A DNA stretch of 64,000 nt, taken from positions 62,001 through 126,000 of the forward strand of contig JAJTUP010000001.1 in assembly GCA_021399435.1 (NCBI GenBank). The letters run 5' to 3'. The notes under the pieces were generated by a model that had not been told where the DNA came from, did no database searches, and saw nothing but the letters and a program-made list of their open reading frames with translations. This stretch comes from Diaporthe sp. PMI_573. Lineage: Eukaryota > Ascomycota > Sordariomycetes > Diaporthales > Diaporthaceae. Below, piece after piece: positions 1-12,290 of this stretch (position 1 is the first letter of the stretch; each line of letters opens with the position of its first letter). The position numbers and the translations under genes are program-made.

Positions 1-87
1 TCCTCCCCGTCCCCAACCATGGCGGCTAGAGTGGGAGAGAACCCTTGCGCCCAACCCCTCCAGTTCGCATATATCCCGACCTAGGGC

Positions 88-760
88 CTACATCCTCGCA
101 CTGCTCGCCCTCCTCTTAGAACCACTACCCCCCCTCCTAGAGGCGAGCGCCTGCCTCTCCTCGCGCAGCGTGACCCAGATCCAGAACCAGCTGATGACCT
201 CGACAAAGGCAAAAGCAAAAAAGACCCTGTTCTTGAGCCCGTCGCCGCCCCAAGTGCTGGCGGCGTATCCGGGCGGGGGGTGGACCATGCGGCTCCGGAC
301 GGAGGAGGAGTCGCCGAAGATGGGGCTCGAGGGCGAGAAGACGAAGGAGTAGGTGATTGCGATGAAGGAGAGCAGGAGGCGGATGGGGGCTGGGAGGATA
401 ACAGTCACGCGTTAGTCCTTTTTACTTTGCGGGTTTTCCTTCTCTTGCGCAAGGGGAGGGGGGAGGGAGGGGAGAAACGTTACCCTGAGTGCCCCAGTGT
501 TCGTACAGGGCCACCTCCTCGGGCAGGCTCAAGGAGACGAGATCGGTCAGGCCCATGGACGCCAGGATGAACGCGAGGAAGGCCAGGGCGGGCGAGTGCG
601 CCTCGAAGGACCTGTCGTAGGGCATCCCCATGGCCTCGCCCAGGACATACACCAGGGCCTGGTCGGCTATGGTCATGGGGTTTGTGAGGAAGAAGAAGCC
701 CAGGGTGATGTGGAAGAGCGAGAGCGAGGTGATGATTGTCTTTGCGGATATGAGGGCCAT
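88..760 (-). CDS. ILM1: ILM1 family membrane protein
   Basis: Two exons (760..484 and 389..88) joined by a 94-nt GT-AG intron give a protein of 192 residues. It opens MALISAKTIITSLSLFHITL and has about four hydrophobic segments, the pattern of fungal Ilm1 proteins. In yeast Ilm1 is a small ER-associated membrane protein whose loss affects mitochondrial DNA maintenance; the molecular activity is not established. Splicing at G|GTAACG and CCCAG restores the frame across the conserved IRLLLSFIAITYS segment. The ATG at 760 was preferred to an upstream in-frame ATG at 862 because the extra 34 residues are low-complexity Ser/Asn/Thr. It is divergent from CDC43 and the two share the intervening promoter region. 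Confidence 0.8.
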
Positions 761-1359
761 CTTTGGTGGTGGTGCTTGGTCAGCCAGCGGGCTGTTGCTG
801 CTGTTTGTTGTACTGTAACTATTCCGATCGTTGTGCTGCCAGGTCGAAGGTGTCGTCGTCAAGAGTCAGAGAGAGACGTAATGTAGACTGTAAAGGCAGA
901 TAAAACCGTATGGCAGTTCAGCTCAGCTCAGCTCAGCTGTGGAGGGGACAGACAAGGCGAGAAGGGGGGTGGACGTGTGTGTGTACTTGTGTACTCGGGA
1001 AACAAGAGGCATGCGACCTCGTAATGCTTGGCTGGCCCTGCTGCAGCAGTAGTCGACCTTCAACGTTTGGAGCTTGAGCTTGCCTCCTGTTGTTCACATG
1101 TGCCGCCACCTGCCCCGTGCAGCTGCACGTAACAAGGTCAAGCGGACAGCCCTGCCCGAATGATTGGGCACCCCACCGGAACTTGAAAGGGGTCCTCCGT
1201 CGGGAAGGTCCAAGTTAAAGGGCCCACCTGCCTAGCAGGGGTAGCTCTTTGACAAGGTACCGAAGTACTTTGCGTTTAAGGATAGCTTCATTAATCCCAC
1301 CACCGATGATGTTATAGAATACACGCGACACACCACACAGCCGCCAACAGCCGCCCAAC
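761..1359. promoter_or_regulatory. Divergent promoter region ILM1 / CDC43
   Basis: Non-coding stretch between two divergent starts. It holds an imperfect (AGCTC)n run at about 918-938 and a TG-rich tract at about 972-996. No further gene is supported. Confidence 0.5.
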
Positions 1360-2940
1360 ATGTCCTCCCCCTCCCCCTTCGACCCTCCCCTCGACAAACC
1401 CCGCCACCTCCGCTACTGGCAACGCTGCGCCCGCACCCTCCTGCCGCACCACTACACCCCCAACGACAGCCAGCGCCTCACCCTCGGCTTCTTCATCATA
1501 GCCGCAATCGACCTGCTCTCCCCCTCCTCCTCCTCCTCCGAAAACACAAAACCCCTCCTCACCCCCTCCGACCGCCGCAGCCTCCGCGCATGGGTCCTCT
1601 CATGCCAGCACCCCCACGGCGGCTTCTGCGGCAGCCCGTCCCACGTCCTCCCGCGGGCCGCGCACGAGACCGACGGCGCGGGGGGAGGGAACGCCAACAT
1701 CGCCGCGACGTATTTTGCCCTCCTCCTGCTGCCCATGCTCACGGAGCCTGGGCATGCCGAGGGCGGCGCGTACGCGGGTGTCGACCGGGCCAGGACGCTG
1801 AGGTGGCTGCGCAGGCTGCAGAGGGTCGACGGGGACGGGAGTTTTGGGGAGGTTGTTTATGAGCTGCCTTCTTTTGGTAATAACTCCGATGGCACAAAAG
1901 ATACAGAGAGGAGGAGGGATTATATCGTCGGTGGCGGGAAGGACATGAGATACTGCTATCTCGCCGCCGTCACCCGCTGGATCCTCCGTGGTGACGTGAA
2001 GGAAGGCGACGAGGCCTACGTCGAGGACATCGACGTCCCCGCGCTGGTGCGCCACATCCACCGCAGCCAGTCCTACGACGGCGGCTTCTCCGAGAGCCTA
2101 GGCCACGAGAGCCACGCCGGGTACGCGTACTGCGCCGTCGCCGCCCTGGCCCTGCTGGACCGGCCCGTCAACAACAACACATCCACTTCCGAAGCGGGAG
2201 GAGAACAGCAGCAGCAGGCACCGTCTCCGCATTACACACAGAGCAAGATATTACAGGAAGGGATAGGCGACATACCAGGCTTCATATCCTTCCTCGTCTC
2301 CAGGCAGTTCGCATACCTCGAGGCCGAGAAGAAGGAGGCAGAAGAAGAAGGAGAGGAGGAGGAGGAGGACCCGGAGACGGCAAACTTCCACATGGCAGAC
2401 CTCTCCCTTTCGGAGCAGCAGGACGATACAAAGCACGTCGGCTTCAACGGCCGCTGCAACAAGGTCGCCGACACGTGCTACACGTGGTGGGTCCTGGGCT
2501 CGCTGTCCATCCTGGGCGTCCTCGACAAACATACTCCCCCCTCTCCCTCTTCCCCTTCCTCTTCCTCGGCTTCATCACCAGCGACAGTCGACCCCGAAGC
2601 CCTGCGCGCAGCCCGCACCTTCCTCCTCGAAAAGACCCAGCACGCAATCGGCGGCTTCGGCAAGCGCGCCGCAGACCCCCCGGACATCTACCACTCCAGC
2701 CTGGGCCTGTTCGCCCTGGCCACCATGGGCGACCCCGAGCTCAAGAGGGTCGACGCAGGGCTTGCTGTGAGTGTGGACACGGTGGGGAAGATCGAGGCCG
2801 GGAGGAGGGGGCTGCTGAGGAGGGCGAGGAATGGCAAGGCCGCCTCGGGGGCTGCGTTTGGGGGCAAGGCCCTGGTGGACATGGCTGTCTCCATGGGGGA
2901 TGGGGGCGAGAGGCCTGCTTGGTTGGATGTCGTTGTGTGA
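1360..2940 (+). CDS. CDC43: Geranylgeranyltransferase type I beta subunit
   Basis: Single-exon gene of 526 residues. It contains the alpha-alpha barrel repeats of prenyltransferase beta subunits (SYDGGFSESLGHESHAGYAY, GFNGRCNKVADTCYTWW, IGGFGK, PDIYHSSLG). The zinc ligands are D371 and C373 in ADTCYTWW and H445 in IYHSS. The PD-x-YHS form fits GGTase-I rather than farnesyltransferase. The enzyme, with the shared alpha subunit, would attach geranylgeranyl to CaaX proteins such as Rho1 and Cdc42. It is longer than the yeast protein because of two low-complexity inserts: a Glu-rich one at about 322-345 and a Ser/Pro-rich one at about 392-411. They remain in frame and probably loop out of the barrel. 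Confidence 0.88.
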   Translation: MSSPSPFDPPLDKPRHLRYWQRCARTLLPHHYTPNDSQRLTLGFFIIAAIDLLSPSSSSSENTKPLLTPSDRRSLRAWVLSCQHPHGGFCGSPSHVLPRAAHETDGAGGGNANIAATYFALLLLPMLTEPGHAEGGAYAGVDRARTLRWLRRLQRVDGDGSFGEVVYELPSFGNNSDGTKDTERRRDYIVGGGKDMRYCYLAAVTRWILRGDVKEGDEAYVEDIDVPALVRHIHRSQSYDGGFSESLGHESHAGYAYCAVAALALLDRPVNNNTSTSEAGGEQQQQAPSPHYTQSKILQEGIGDIPGFISFLVSRQFAYLEAEKKEAEEEGEEEEEDPETANFHMADLSLSEQQDDTKHVGFNGRCNKVADTCYTWWVLGSLSILGVLDKHTPPSPSSPSSSSASSPATVDPEALRAARTFLLEKTQHAIGGFGKRAADPPDIYHSSLGLFALATMGDPELKRVDAGLAVSVDTVGKIEAGRRGLLRRARNGKAASGAAFGGKALVDMAVSMGDGGERPAWLDVVV

Positions 2941-4429
2941 GGATGGGCAGGCATCACATCATGGCCCTGGCAATCGACACTAGTTATCACCCTACCTTGA
3001 TTCCCCTACGTAGCCAAAAGATTTAATCCCAGACCATGTTCGAACGCATCGAGTGGCTCAATTGTACAATATGACGAACGGCTCCAATCTCACAGGTTCC
3101 AAGTCCAAGCATGCAAATACTGTATTTTCTCTTCCAACGGGGCGGGTCGGGTAGCCACTGACGCCTGCTACCCTCAAGAACGACGCCATCGAAAAGAGAA
3201 GAAGTGGTATAGGATTCCGTGTGCTGACCTGACTCAAACTTTGGTTGTGGAAGACAGGAAGTAGGAGCCCACGGCGCACGGAGACTGGTTCAGGGTGGTG
3301 GGGAGCAGTGGACAGAGGGCCATCGATCATCAACCCAGCCGAATAACCGTCCCTTTCCGTTCTCTTGGGAGACCGTAACAAGTCGAGGCCCGTTGTCTTG
3401 ACAAAAACTCGGGAGACGGGTGCCTCCAAACTCCTGATTTACTACTAGTCAAACCTCTTCCGGGGGTATTGACCCATCCAACGAACGGGATCAAGCCACA
3501 AGGTCCACTAGAAGAGTAAGTGTCACATATGCACATGGAGACACAGGTTCAATCACAACCAAACGGCCCTCCAAATATGTACAGTCACGAGCATGTGAAC
3601 AGCAGTATATTTTCCATTGGCCCCCTATAGAGAGATCCGAAGGTTATTCAGAGGTATCACTGAAGGTAGGTAAGTAAAAAAAAAAGGGGGTGACCAAGAT
3701 ATCGGTGGAGGTTGGGTTAGGTTGGCTAAAGTACACGAGATAAAGAAAAAGAGAAAATGACAACGGTTGGTACAGTAGGTTTTTTAAGACAAGAAAAATT
3801 CGGAATGTCAGTGGTGTCAGATGAGGTAGGGAGGACGACGGTTGCGCTTTCTTGTGCGGATGTCGACTGCAGTGATTGAGGCAGCCAGGCTGGGGAGAAA
3901 GGTGTAGGTGGTGAATTGCGTAGTCGAGAAAGTAGTGCGGCGTCCCGGCGACACCATCCGTTGCAGAACGGGCAAGCGGTCTCTGCTAAAGCGTTCTCGG
4001 AAGGTTGTTCGTTCGTCAACAGGTGTGTGGATGAATGGTTGGGAAGTTAAGACATCGATAGGGAAGGAAGAAGCTGTGAAGGCAGATGAAAGGAGGAGAT
4101 GAGGAAGAAGAAAATGTGGTATCTTGTCGGCCCACCATAGCCGTGGTATGTTGGTTGAAAAAGGTCCCCCCATAGCGCCGGTTTGAAAATGTCTTGAAAG
4201 TTTGGTAAAATTAAAATAAAAAGGCTTTGTTGCTTGCTTGCTGTTCATATCTTGGTTGTTGGCGGTGGTGGTTGGTGGTTGGTAATCGTAGGTAGCAAGT
4301 AGGTGCTTAATGGTATGGCCGTTTGTGGTTGACGATCGATATATATCGTGAATGCGTGTGTCGTCTTGCCAGATTCTCGGCCATCCGAAGCTGTCAGGTA
4401 TGGCATGAGAACAGGTCTCCTTCATGACC
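2941..4429. other. Convergent 3' intergenic region
   Basis: About 1.5 kb between the 3' ends of CDC43 and the kinase gene. It presumably holds both 3' UTRs. There is an A-run near 3676-3685. Reading frames here have no recognisable domains or family motifs. Confidence 0.5.
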
Positions 4430-7400
4430 TCAGCTCACAGCAGTCGTCGTCCCAGCCTTAGGAACCCCGCCGTGGCCCACACCACCAGCAGCCGTCCCCT
4501 CGCCGTTGAGCCCCTTGGCGCCGGCCGCGCCATTCTGCTGCACCTTCTCCAGCTCGCCGGGCTCGAAGATGCGCTCCTCGATCTCCTCCCCGGGGCCCCC
4601 GACGACGGGGGTGAAGCTCTCGACCTCCTCGACCTCGTCCTCCTCGGCCAGGCTGCGGAACCTGACCGTGTCGCGGTCGTCCTCGTCGTCGTCCTCGTCG
4701 TCTTCCTCGAGCATGTCACCCGCCATCATCTCCAGCGCGTGCTGGCCCTCTTCCTCGTCCTCGTCCTCCTCCTGCACCGCGGCGATCTCCCCGCTGCGCC
4801 GCCCCCCGCCCATGCGGTCGCCGCTCGCGCTGCGGCTGTGCGACGGGGTGCTGCCGTGGTTGCTCCCGCTGGCGCTCCGGTTGCTGCTGCCGCCCGCGCC
4901 AAAGGCCAGGGATGGGCCTTTGAACACGTTCCGCTTGCGCTTGGCGAAGAAGGGCATGCTACGCTCGCCGAACGAGGCGAACGGGTTTGGCGACCCGGGT
5001 GCTGGTGGTATCATGGGGCTCGCGGCCAGCCGGCCACCGCTGCGGCCGGAACCGCCGCCTGGGGCTGCCTCGTTGTAGAGGGTGAGCGGTGGCCCGGCAC
5101 CCCGGACGAGCCGGATGTTGCTGGGGAAGTGTGTCGTGCTGGTGGGCGTGGCGGGGAGAACCTTTACGGAATGGTGAGGGCTGCGGCCTGTCTGCATGGG
5201 TGTCTTGGACATGTTGGTTGAAACAGAGTTGGTGGACGATGTGGACGATGCCTTGGAGTGGGAGTGGTTGTGATGCGCGTGGTGCATAGACCTGACAGAG
5301 GACACGGATGAGGATGTAGACTTGCGGCCCCGGAGGCCTGCCGAGGAGCGGCGGACGGCAGATCGTGGTGTAATCGGTGATGGCGAAAGAGACTGTCTCT
5401 TGTACGAGTGACCAGTAGGCACCCGACGATGGACAGACGGGCCGCCGGATGTGGAGAAGCCGCCCGGGGTGGACGGGCTGCTGAGCCCACTGGTCGTTGG
5501 CTGCCCCGATGACCCGACAGGTTTCCTTGCGAACCCGTTCACGACGAGGTTCTGAGGGAGCTGGGACACGGCTGACTGCGGGGTGTGTGTTGGGAGGTTC
5601 TTTCCGGTGTGTGGCCTGGGACTGTTCTCCTTGGACAACTTGCCCTCCTTCCCGGCGCGGCTCTTAGCTCGCAGGTCTGGGGTCGAGTGGCTTTGGTTCC
5701 TGTTGTTGTGCTTATGCCGCCGGGTACTTTCGACGAGCCAGTTGGTGAGGTTCTTCCAGTGTGCCATGATACCCTGGGACGGTCTTTTGCGCACCTTCTG
5801 CTGTGGTGTCGTGTCGGAATCCAGACCCCGGCTGCTGGTTGTTCTGCCTCCCAGGGCGTCACTCGTCGTGACGAGGTGTAGCGTGGACCCTCTGGACCGC
5901 GCGCTACGGAGCACGCCGGGCACGCCCTCCTTAGGCGGCGGTATGGGCCTTCGGTTGCGTGACGTGCTGACGGACCGGATGGAATCTTTGTCTATCGGAG
6001 GAGGCGGGTTGTCCGTATCTGGACTGAGCGTTAGATTTGACTTGCCGGCCTCGGGCAGCCCTGGAAGGTCCGTGATCTGGAACTCCGGGTAGTACCCGCT
6101 TCTCCTCTCGGAGCGTCCCCGCGGTCTGGGCGGAGGTGGGTCACCGAGCTTAACGAATGATCCCTCCTCGCCCACGGGTGCTAGTCGTTCGAGGCGGCTG
6201 GAGGCCTGGGAGAAGCGGCGTGAGCCCCGGCGGTCCTTCTCCGTCTCCTTGCGCTTCTTCTCCCTCTTCTTCTGCTTCCGCTCCTCCTTCTCCAGCAGAA
6301 GTGTCCACCAGCCGGCGAGGGTGTCACATTTCTGGGCCAACACGGATTCTATCACATGGTCAATGTTGACACCAGCACTCTTCATCCGGTGCAAACACTC
6401 TCGTTCCAAAGCCGAGCTAAATGGTTCCAGCCGGTCCTTGCTGAGGATGGCCTGCTGCTCCGGGGCGTGCTCTGAAAGGAATGGGTGGTTGAGGATGTCG
6501 GTCAGGGACGGGCGAGGGAAGGGACGTTTTGAGAGCAGCTGCTTGAGGAGGGACAAGGCGTCTCGCGGTATATGGTCTGGATAGCTGGGCTCTTCGGAGA
6601 GGATCTTCCGCCGCGTGGTGTCGTCGTCGTCATCGTCGAAGGGCAGCTCCCCGCACAACAGGGCGTACAGTATGATGCCCAAGCTCCAGACGTCCACCTT
6701 TTCTCCGGCGTACTTCTCCCCCTTCAACATCTCGGGGGCCGAGTAGCATATTGTGCCGCAGAAGGTCTGCAGGTAGTTTGTCTTGCCCTCGTACTCGCGC
6801 GCAAAGCCAAAGTCGAGCAGCTTGACGTTCTCGTTCTTGTCGAGCAGGATGTTCTCGAGCTTGAGGTCGCGGTGGACGCAGTTCTGCTTGTGGACATAGG
6901 CGACGGCGCCGACGAGCTGGGTGAAGCTCTTCTGGACCTTGTCGAGGGGCAGCTTGCCGTGCCGGAGGAGGTAGTCGTAGAGTTCCTCGCCTGGGCCGGT
7001 GTCAGTTGACCAAAAGGACCCATCGATGCTTGCCCTGGAGTGGTGTCCGTGCTGTCCGTGCTGCTTACCTGAACAATATTCCATGACCATCCATACCAGG
7101 TTCTCGGTCACCACCACCTCGTACAGCCGGGCGATGTGCGGATGTACGAACTGGCGGTGGTGGTGGATCTCCCTGGCGAGGTTGGAGTCATCCTTCTTTG
7201 CCGACTTGAGCACGACCTAGACGGGCAGCAGCAGCAGTCAGCCAAGATGCCACCCAAGTGTATGTATCATCATCACATGCCTTTGACCCATTTGTGAGCT
7301 TGTGCGAGGCCAGGTAGACCTTCCCGAAGGAGCCCTTCCCGATCAGGCGGCCGAGGTGGTAGTTCCCGACGGTCTTGAGGTCCTTGTGGGAGAACTCATC

Positions 7401-7469
7401 GAGCAGCTCCTGGTAGGAGCGGTTGAGCTTTGCCTTCCTCTCGTCGGCGTGCCTGCGTGCCGGCTGCAT
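4430..7469 (-). CDS. CAMK-type Ser/Thr protein kinase with long disordered tail
   Basis: Three exons (7469..7281, 7216..7069, 6990..4430) encode 965 residues. The N-terminal kinase domain spans about residues 36-287: glycine loop GKGSFGKV, ATP lysine K67 (VVLK), catalytic HRDLKLEN with D154, DFG at 172-174, activation segment FCGTICYSAPEML. All catalytic residues are present. The remainder is Ser/Pro/Arg-rich with acidic runs near the end, probably regulatory. The domain resembles fungal SNF1/Kin4-type CAMKL kinases; I do not assign a closer orthologue. The first intron uses a GC donor (AAG|GCATGT). The second is 78 nt, in frame, and its removal restores EYCSG-EELYDYLL. The ATG at 7469 is the minimal start; a further 5' exon cannot be excluded. 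Confidence 0.85.
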
Positions 7470-10256
7470 CTCCCACGGCCGAGGCCCCGACCCGACGCGA
7501 ATCCGCCGGGTAGCTCGCCGCCAGAGCGCGTCACTGTGTTGCTCGAAGGAGGATTATCCGTTTCGTTGTCTATATCCGGGCTCAATTGGCCGGTCTGAAG
7601 TCCGTGGCAGGCGTGGATGGGAGGGTGTGAGCAGTCGAGGAGAAGCTGGGCAGTGGCATCTGATCGTGGAGGGCTGCGAGCCGAGTTCGGTGGTTCAGGT
7701 CAGGGGCTTGTTTGTCTGGTGTGTTCAAGCTGGGACAATGCAAATTAATGCAGGGGGTCGATGGTGGGCAGTCGTCGGAGATGGAACAAGTGAGGCTCAG
7801 AGGAAAGTCAGCAACGTAGAGGACTAGAGCCAAGGAGGGGCATTTCTGGGGCGGGATCGAGAAGATGGGACGAGTAGGACGGGCGAGTGACGAGCAAGTC
7901 CAAGTGCAAGTGCAAGTGCAACCGCAAGTGGGCTAAGAATGAAGCTGTGGCGCAAAGCACGGCAGGGTGCACGTCACGGCCTGTGGGTGGGCTGCGGGTG
8001 GACAGTGGACAGTGGAAGTGGACTGGGGAAAGGTACTGTTAGATACAACATAGAGTGGTACTGTTATTACTTGGTTAGCGGGAAGCAGGGCAGGGATCAG
8101 GAGACGACCCAGACTCTGCCTCTTTCTTCCTGTCTGATTGTGGCTTGCCGTTGCTGGTGCTGCACTGCAATTGAGTTCACTGGAGTGTCTCAAAACTTTG
8201 GATGGCTTTGTTGGATGCAATGCAGGGTTTTTTTGGGAACAGATTCGGTGACATGACAGGAGAATCACATCCTGCTGAGCTGCTGCTGCTGCTCCTGCTG
8301 CATGCATGCAACAAGGAGATGGGCAGATCAGATCAATTCAGGGGCTCCACCTCATAATGATGATCTATCCAGCTCACATCCTACGGGCCACTCAAGGCCA
8401 CTCAAGGCCACTTCTGAGGGCATCCTCATTACTTGGCCACCATATTCAATGTTACACGCCATCAAAGTCCGATATATGCCCAGTCAACTCGGTCATGGTG
8501 GCTGACAAAAGTCAGCCCAGACCGACGTCAGTTCTCTTACATGTAAAACCCTGCATACTAAAACTACCCAGCCAAGGCAGTCTGCAGTCAAGGCAGTCCT
8601 GCAGTCGTGCAGTCTACCGTGCAGAGAATTAATCACCGAGTGCGTGCATGTGGGCGCAGAGGTGCTAGGCCACATCCAGGCATAAACCCTCAGCCCGCAT
8701 CTTTCCAGAAGCAACAACGAATAATTGAGTGGATAGCTGCATGACTGGCATGGGATGCCTGGAAACGGGCCCCAATTACCGTCATCGCCCAAGGCCAAGG
8801 TTTCTCGCTTCTCGATCCGGTACGGGATCGACACACAGACAAGACGGGCAGGGCAGCCTTACCATTGCCCTGAGGGTTTTGTAACCAGGTAAATATCTAA
8901 ATGTACTTACTGACTAATAATAAGAGATAGCAGCTATTATCACAGTTTTCTTCCCGTGCCTGGGGCCCTTGTCTCGGGGACCTTGTTTTCTCCGTCTCCC
9001 CTGTCAGCCTGTTACGGATGTATGTAGATAGATATCCCCGGGATCAACAACCCAGGGTGTGGATTCCGGCTCCAGGGAGGTGGCTTGACACTGTGGCTGG
9101 GGATGACCATCCAACGACATTCTTGTCCCGGGGGCCAAGCTGGGATCAGCTACATACGTATCCTACTGTATGACAAAAAACCCTCTCCGCAGCAGCCAGC
9201 GCTCACATGTCCGCCCTTGAAACATGAGTCCACGCAGTTAAAGCTGGGAAGGGCGGGATGGATGGATGGATGGATGGCTGGACGGCAGACCGGCATGGAC
9301 GGATGAGGGACGCTGGAGGGTTATCCATGTCAAAATGCACACAGTGCCCGCTCCGGGGGGCTGATGAGGAATGCCGCACGGTGTTAGGCGCAAAATGAGT
9401 TGTCCAACTACAGACTACCTTCGCGACGTTGCTTCATTGGAAGGCCGCTGCAGCTGGCTAATCTCCGCCCAACACCGCGCGTCATCACTTTTGGCACTCT
9501 TTGAGAATTTGATAGATCCGCCATAGCCTCGCTACTATTGCGTGTTTGATAGAATGGAACAGTCCACCTACGATCCACAAAACAAGCGCTCTAACGCTTC
9601 TCATCCGAGTGGTATTTGTTGAGCATGAGAGTGAGCCCCAAAGTCAGCTCCATGCACCAACAAATAAAACCACACAAAAGTACACAGGCGCTCAATCGAA
9701 TCAGGCGCATGCACCAGCAAGGGCATCCCAATAATTAACCACTTGTTGGCGTAAATGCCCCTCCCCTGGTGACGTCCTCGTCGTCAGTGTCACCCCCGCC
9801 CGCAGTTCTCGCCGGGGTAGTTAGTTGCACTCTCGCCTGGGATTGCCAACCGCCGTCTGCACGTAGTTGGCCATCTGAGAGACTTCTTCCTCGGGTTGCT
9901 GAAGAGACGAGGCAGGGAGCCGTTTGGGCATTCACGAGATGGACGGTGGTGGGTAGAAAGCCCTATGTCTCATGAGACATACAGATGCCTATCTTGTGAA
10001 CTGTTTGAGAATCCCAGCTTAGATTGCCATGCTCCTTTCACCCACCACTCTGAAGCCAAAAGGTTTGGCAATTTGGAGGGCGGTGTGCTCACCCATCAAA
10101 GATCTTTCCGTGTTGATGCAAAATTGTAGTTTTCAAAATTCAATATGAACGAGAGTCTTGAATCTGCAGACATGACTGAAATTTCTCTTTTCCTCCCACG
10201 TCCTGCGCTCTATAAAGCTGGCAAGCACTATGATTATAGAAATTATACGAGGCACT
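7470..10256. other. Gene-poor 2.8-kb intergenic region
   Basis: No supported gene. It includes short imperfect tandem repeats: CAAGTG units at about 7895-7930, GTGGACA units at about 7999-8024, ACTCAAGGCC units at about 8389-8413 and (GATG)n at about 9256-9277. The part next to 7469 must hold the kinase promoter. Confidence 0.5.
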
Positions 10257-11092
10257 CTAACCCGAGACGACTTTGTTGACAGCATCCACAACACCATCAG
10301 TGGCGGTAAGGTTTGGGCAGTGCCCAGTCGCAAGTTCGAATACCTGCACCTCGCGACCGGCCTTCTCCATCTCGTCTATGAAATGCTGTTGATAATTGAC
10401 AGGCACCGTCATGTCGGCCGAGGTTTTAATATAGGCGACCGGGATCTCGCGCCAGGCAGCGTGCTCGCTCGCCTGGTACATACAATTCCCGTGCCAGCGG
10501 ACCCAGGTCCTGAGGTAGTCCTCAACCTCCACGTCGCTCGGGCCGGGGCCGACGAGGAGCATCTTTGGGTCGCGGCTGACGGCGGTGCCATCGTCGGCAA
10601 AGTCGAACGCGAGAGGGACGAGGTCCATGTTGCCGAACTCCTTGACCTTGTCCATCATGGCGACGCCCTCGGGGACGGCGTACCCCGTCATGTAGATCAG
10701 GTGCGAGACGCCACCCTTGAGGCCCTTGGCAGCACGCGCGTCGGCGCCGAGCCCGTGGAGAGCGTTGGAGGCTACCTGCCCGCCGTAGGAGTGGGCGATG
10801 GCTACGACATGGCGCCCGGCTCGGACTAGACTTTCCACGTAGCTGCGTACGAGCGCCGTGTCGTCGGAGAGCCCGGCGTTCGGGGGGCGGACCTCGTTTG
10901 CAGACGGCAGACGGGGGCAGTGCACCTCGTACCCGGAGGCTTCGAGTGCACTGATGAGCTTCTCGTAGCTTGCAGGGGTGTGCCAGCCTCCATGGACGAT
11001 CTGTTGTGGTCGAGTTAGCTGAGTGTACTCATTCTTGATTTTTGTGTGCAGGTGATACGCACGATGATTGTGGGCTTGGCGGTGGTAGCCAT
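10257..11092 (-). CDS. Alpha/beta hydrolase (methylesterase-like)
   Basis: Two exons (11092..11063 and 11000..10257) give 257 residues. The tiny 30-nt first exon encodes MATTAKPTII. Splicing at ATC|GTGCGT and CAACAG rebuilds the strand-1 motif IIIVHGGWHTPASY. The nucleophile is S81 in AHSYGG, the likely acid is D206 in SADMTVP, and the histidine is H237 in TGHCPNL, so the triad is complete. Size, HGGW oxyanion region and lack of a signal peptide fit small cytosolic AB-hydrolase-6 esterases related to plant methylesterases and salicylate esterases. The substrate cannot be inferred. The neighbours (a gene-poor stretch and a PKS relic) give no pathway link. Confidence 0.8.
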
Positions 11093-11776
11093 TGCGGTTA
11101 TGATTCGACTCTTGGAAAATTGGGAGGGTAGACGACAGGTGCAATAGGTTGATTGTGCAATGCTCTGAAGAATGTGGGTTGTGGTTGTCAACGTCAGCTT
11201 CGTTGGCAGGACCCAATACTTATACCAACCCAGGGACTTTGGGGGCCCAGCTTGCCGATCTCTGATTCGTCGGGTCGAAAAACTCGTGATCTAAATATCT
11301 TGGCCGGTCCAAGTGCTTGGGGCATCAGCACACCCCGCGCAGGATTGTGTTGGTGAGTTGGTAATGAAATCGGCGAGCACATGTGGATACTGTGGTGTGG
11401 TCGCCATCGTTTGAAGGCTGCATTTGAGCCTAGACTCATCTGTTGAACCATTGAAACCAGGAAAGCATTCGAAATATATTTTTTGTGCCCGCACAGGAGG
11501 TACCTCATTGAAGTCTCATTCATCCCACACATAATATGATCCTTCCTCCGCGCATCACGCGTAGGTCTAAAACTGACAGTTCGTTCCCGTTTCACTGAGT
11601 ACTTGCCTTCAAAAGGCCTCTTCCAGGGGCTTCACAAGAATCCCAGTTTCAGACTCGCTTTCCTCACGTTTTCCCAACTCTTTGTTCTACTCTTGCATCA
11701 CCTGTGCGATTTCGTGGCTTTTCAAACTTGAGCCGTCTACTGACCCTCGCCGCTCTTCCTTATAGACCAGAAGACA
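11093..11776. other. Intergenic region upstream of hydrolase
   Basis: Promoter side of the hydrolase gene, followed by sequence leading into the PKS relic. No gene or repeat recognised. Confidence 0.4.
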
Positions 11777-12290
11777 CTCACACAAGACATTCTCAAGCGC
11801 TCTGAAAATACTTTGCGTAAAGAGGATCAGGCTGCCGCAGCCAATCCACTGCCTTACGGCGAACAACGTCGAGGACGCTTTTCTTCATTTCGAAGGAACG
11901 AACCTAGTCGGGAAACGAGTCATAGAGTTGAGTGCAGCCACAACAATAATTGCAAAACACCTCCCAAATGCCTCTGCATCTGTAGCTATTCACTGAACCT
12001 TCATATGCGGGCTGAAGCCCAGTCAAAGCCGCGATACAATTTCACTCAGAATGCAACCTATGTGATCGGCGGAGGGCTTAGAGGACTTAGACGGAGCTTT
12101 GCCAGATGGATGGCAAGTCGCGGGGCTAAAAGTCTGAATCTTCTTTCCAGGTCTGGGGCCAAATCAGAGGAAGCGAAAGCCTTGCTTCACGAACTGAAGG
12201 CACAAGATGTTACCGTTGCAGCCCCCAGCCGTTGATATGGGCAAACTGGTAGATCTCAAAGCGGCCTTGTTATAACTGAATAAGTTGATG
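11777..12290 (+). pseudogene. Relic of a highly reducing PKS ketoreductase region
   Basis: An open stretch at 12040-12230 translates to NATYVIGGGLRGLRRSFARW followed by MASRGAKSLNLLSRSGAKSE, unmistakably the nucleotide-binding start of a PKS ketoreductase. Two glycines of the usual GGLGGLGRS loop are arginines, as GGA to AGA changes would produce. Just upstream, in another frame, FEGTNLVGKRVIELSA matches the linker that precedes the KR in reducing PKSs. Downstream, DMGKLVDLKAALL continues the KR in yet another frame before a stop. Hence at least two frameshifts, with no upstream KS/AT/DH and no ACP. It is a fragment of a once larger gene and borders an AT-rich block. Confidence 0.75.

Noticed and set aside
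3817..4425. 202-codon minus-strand frame right behind the kinase stop
   Set aside because: Thr/Pro-rich with no domain or motif; best explained as kinase 3' UTR.
9256..9277. (GATG)n tract as a regulatory or CRISPR-like repeat
   Set aside because: A simple microsatellite; no spacer structure anywhere in the window, and CRISPR arrays are not expected in a fungal nuclear genome.
10230..10829. Long plus-strand frame over the hydrolase gene
   Set aside because: Antisense shadow of the alpha/beta hydrolase exon.
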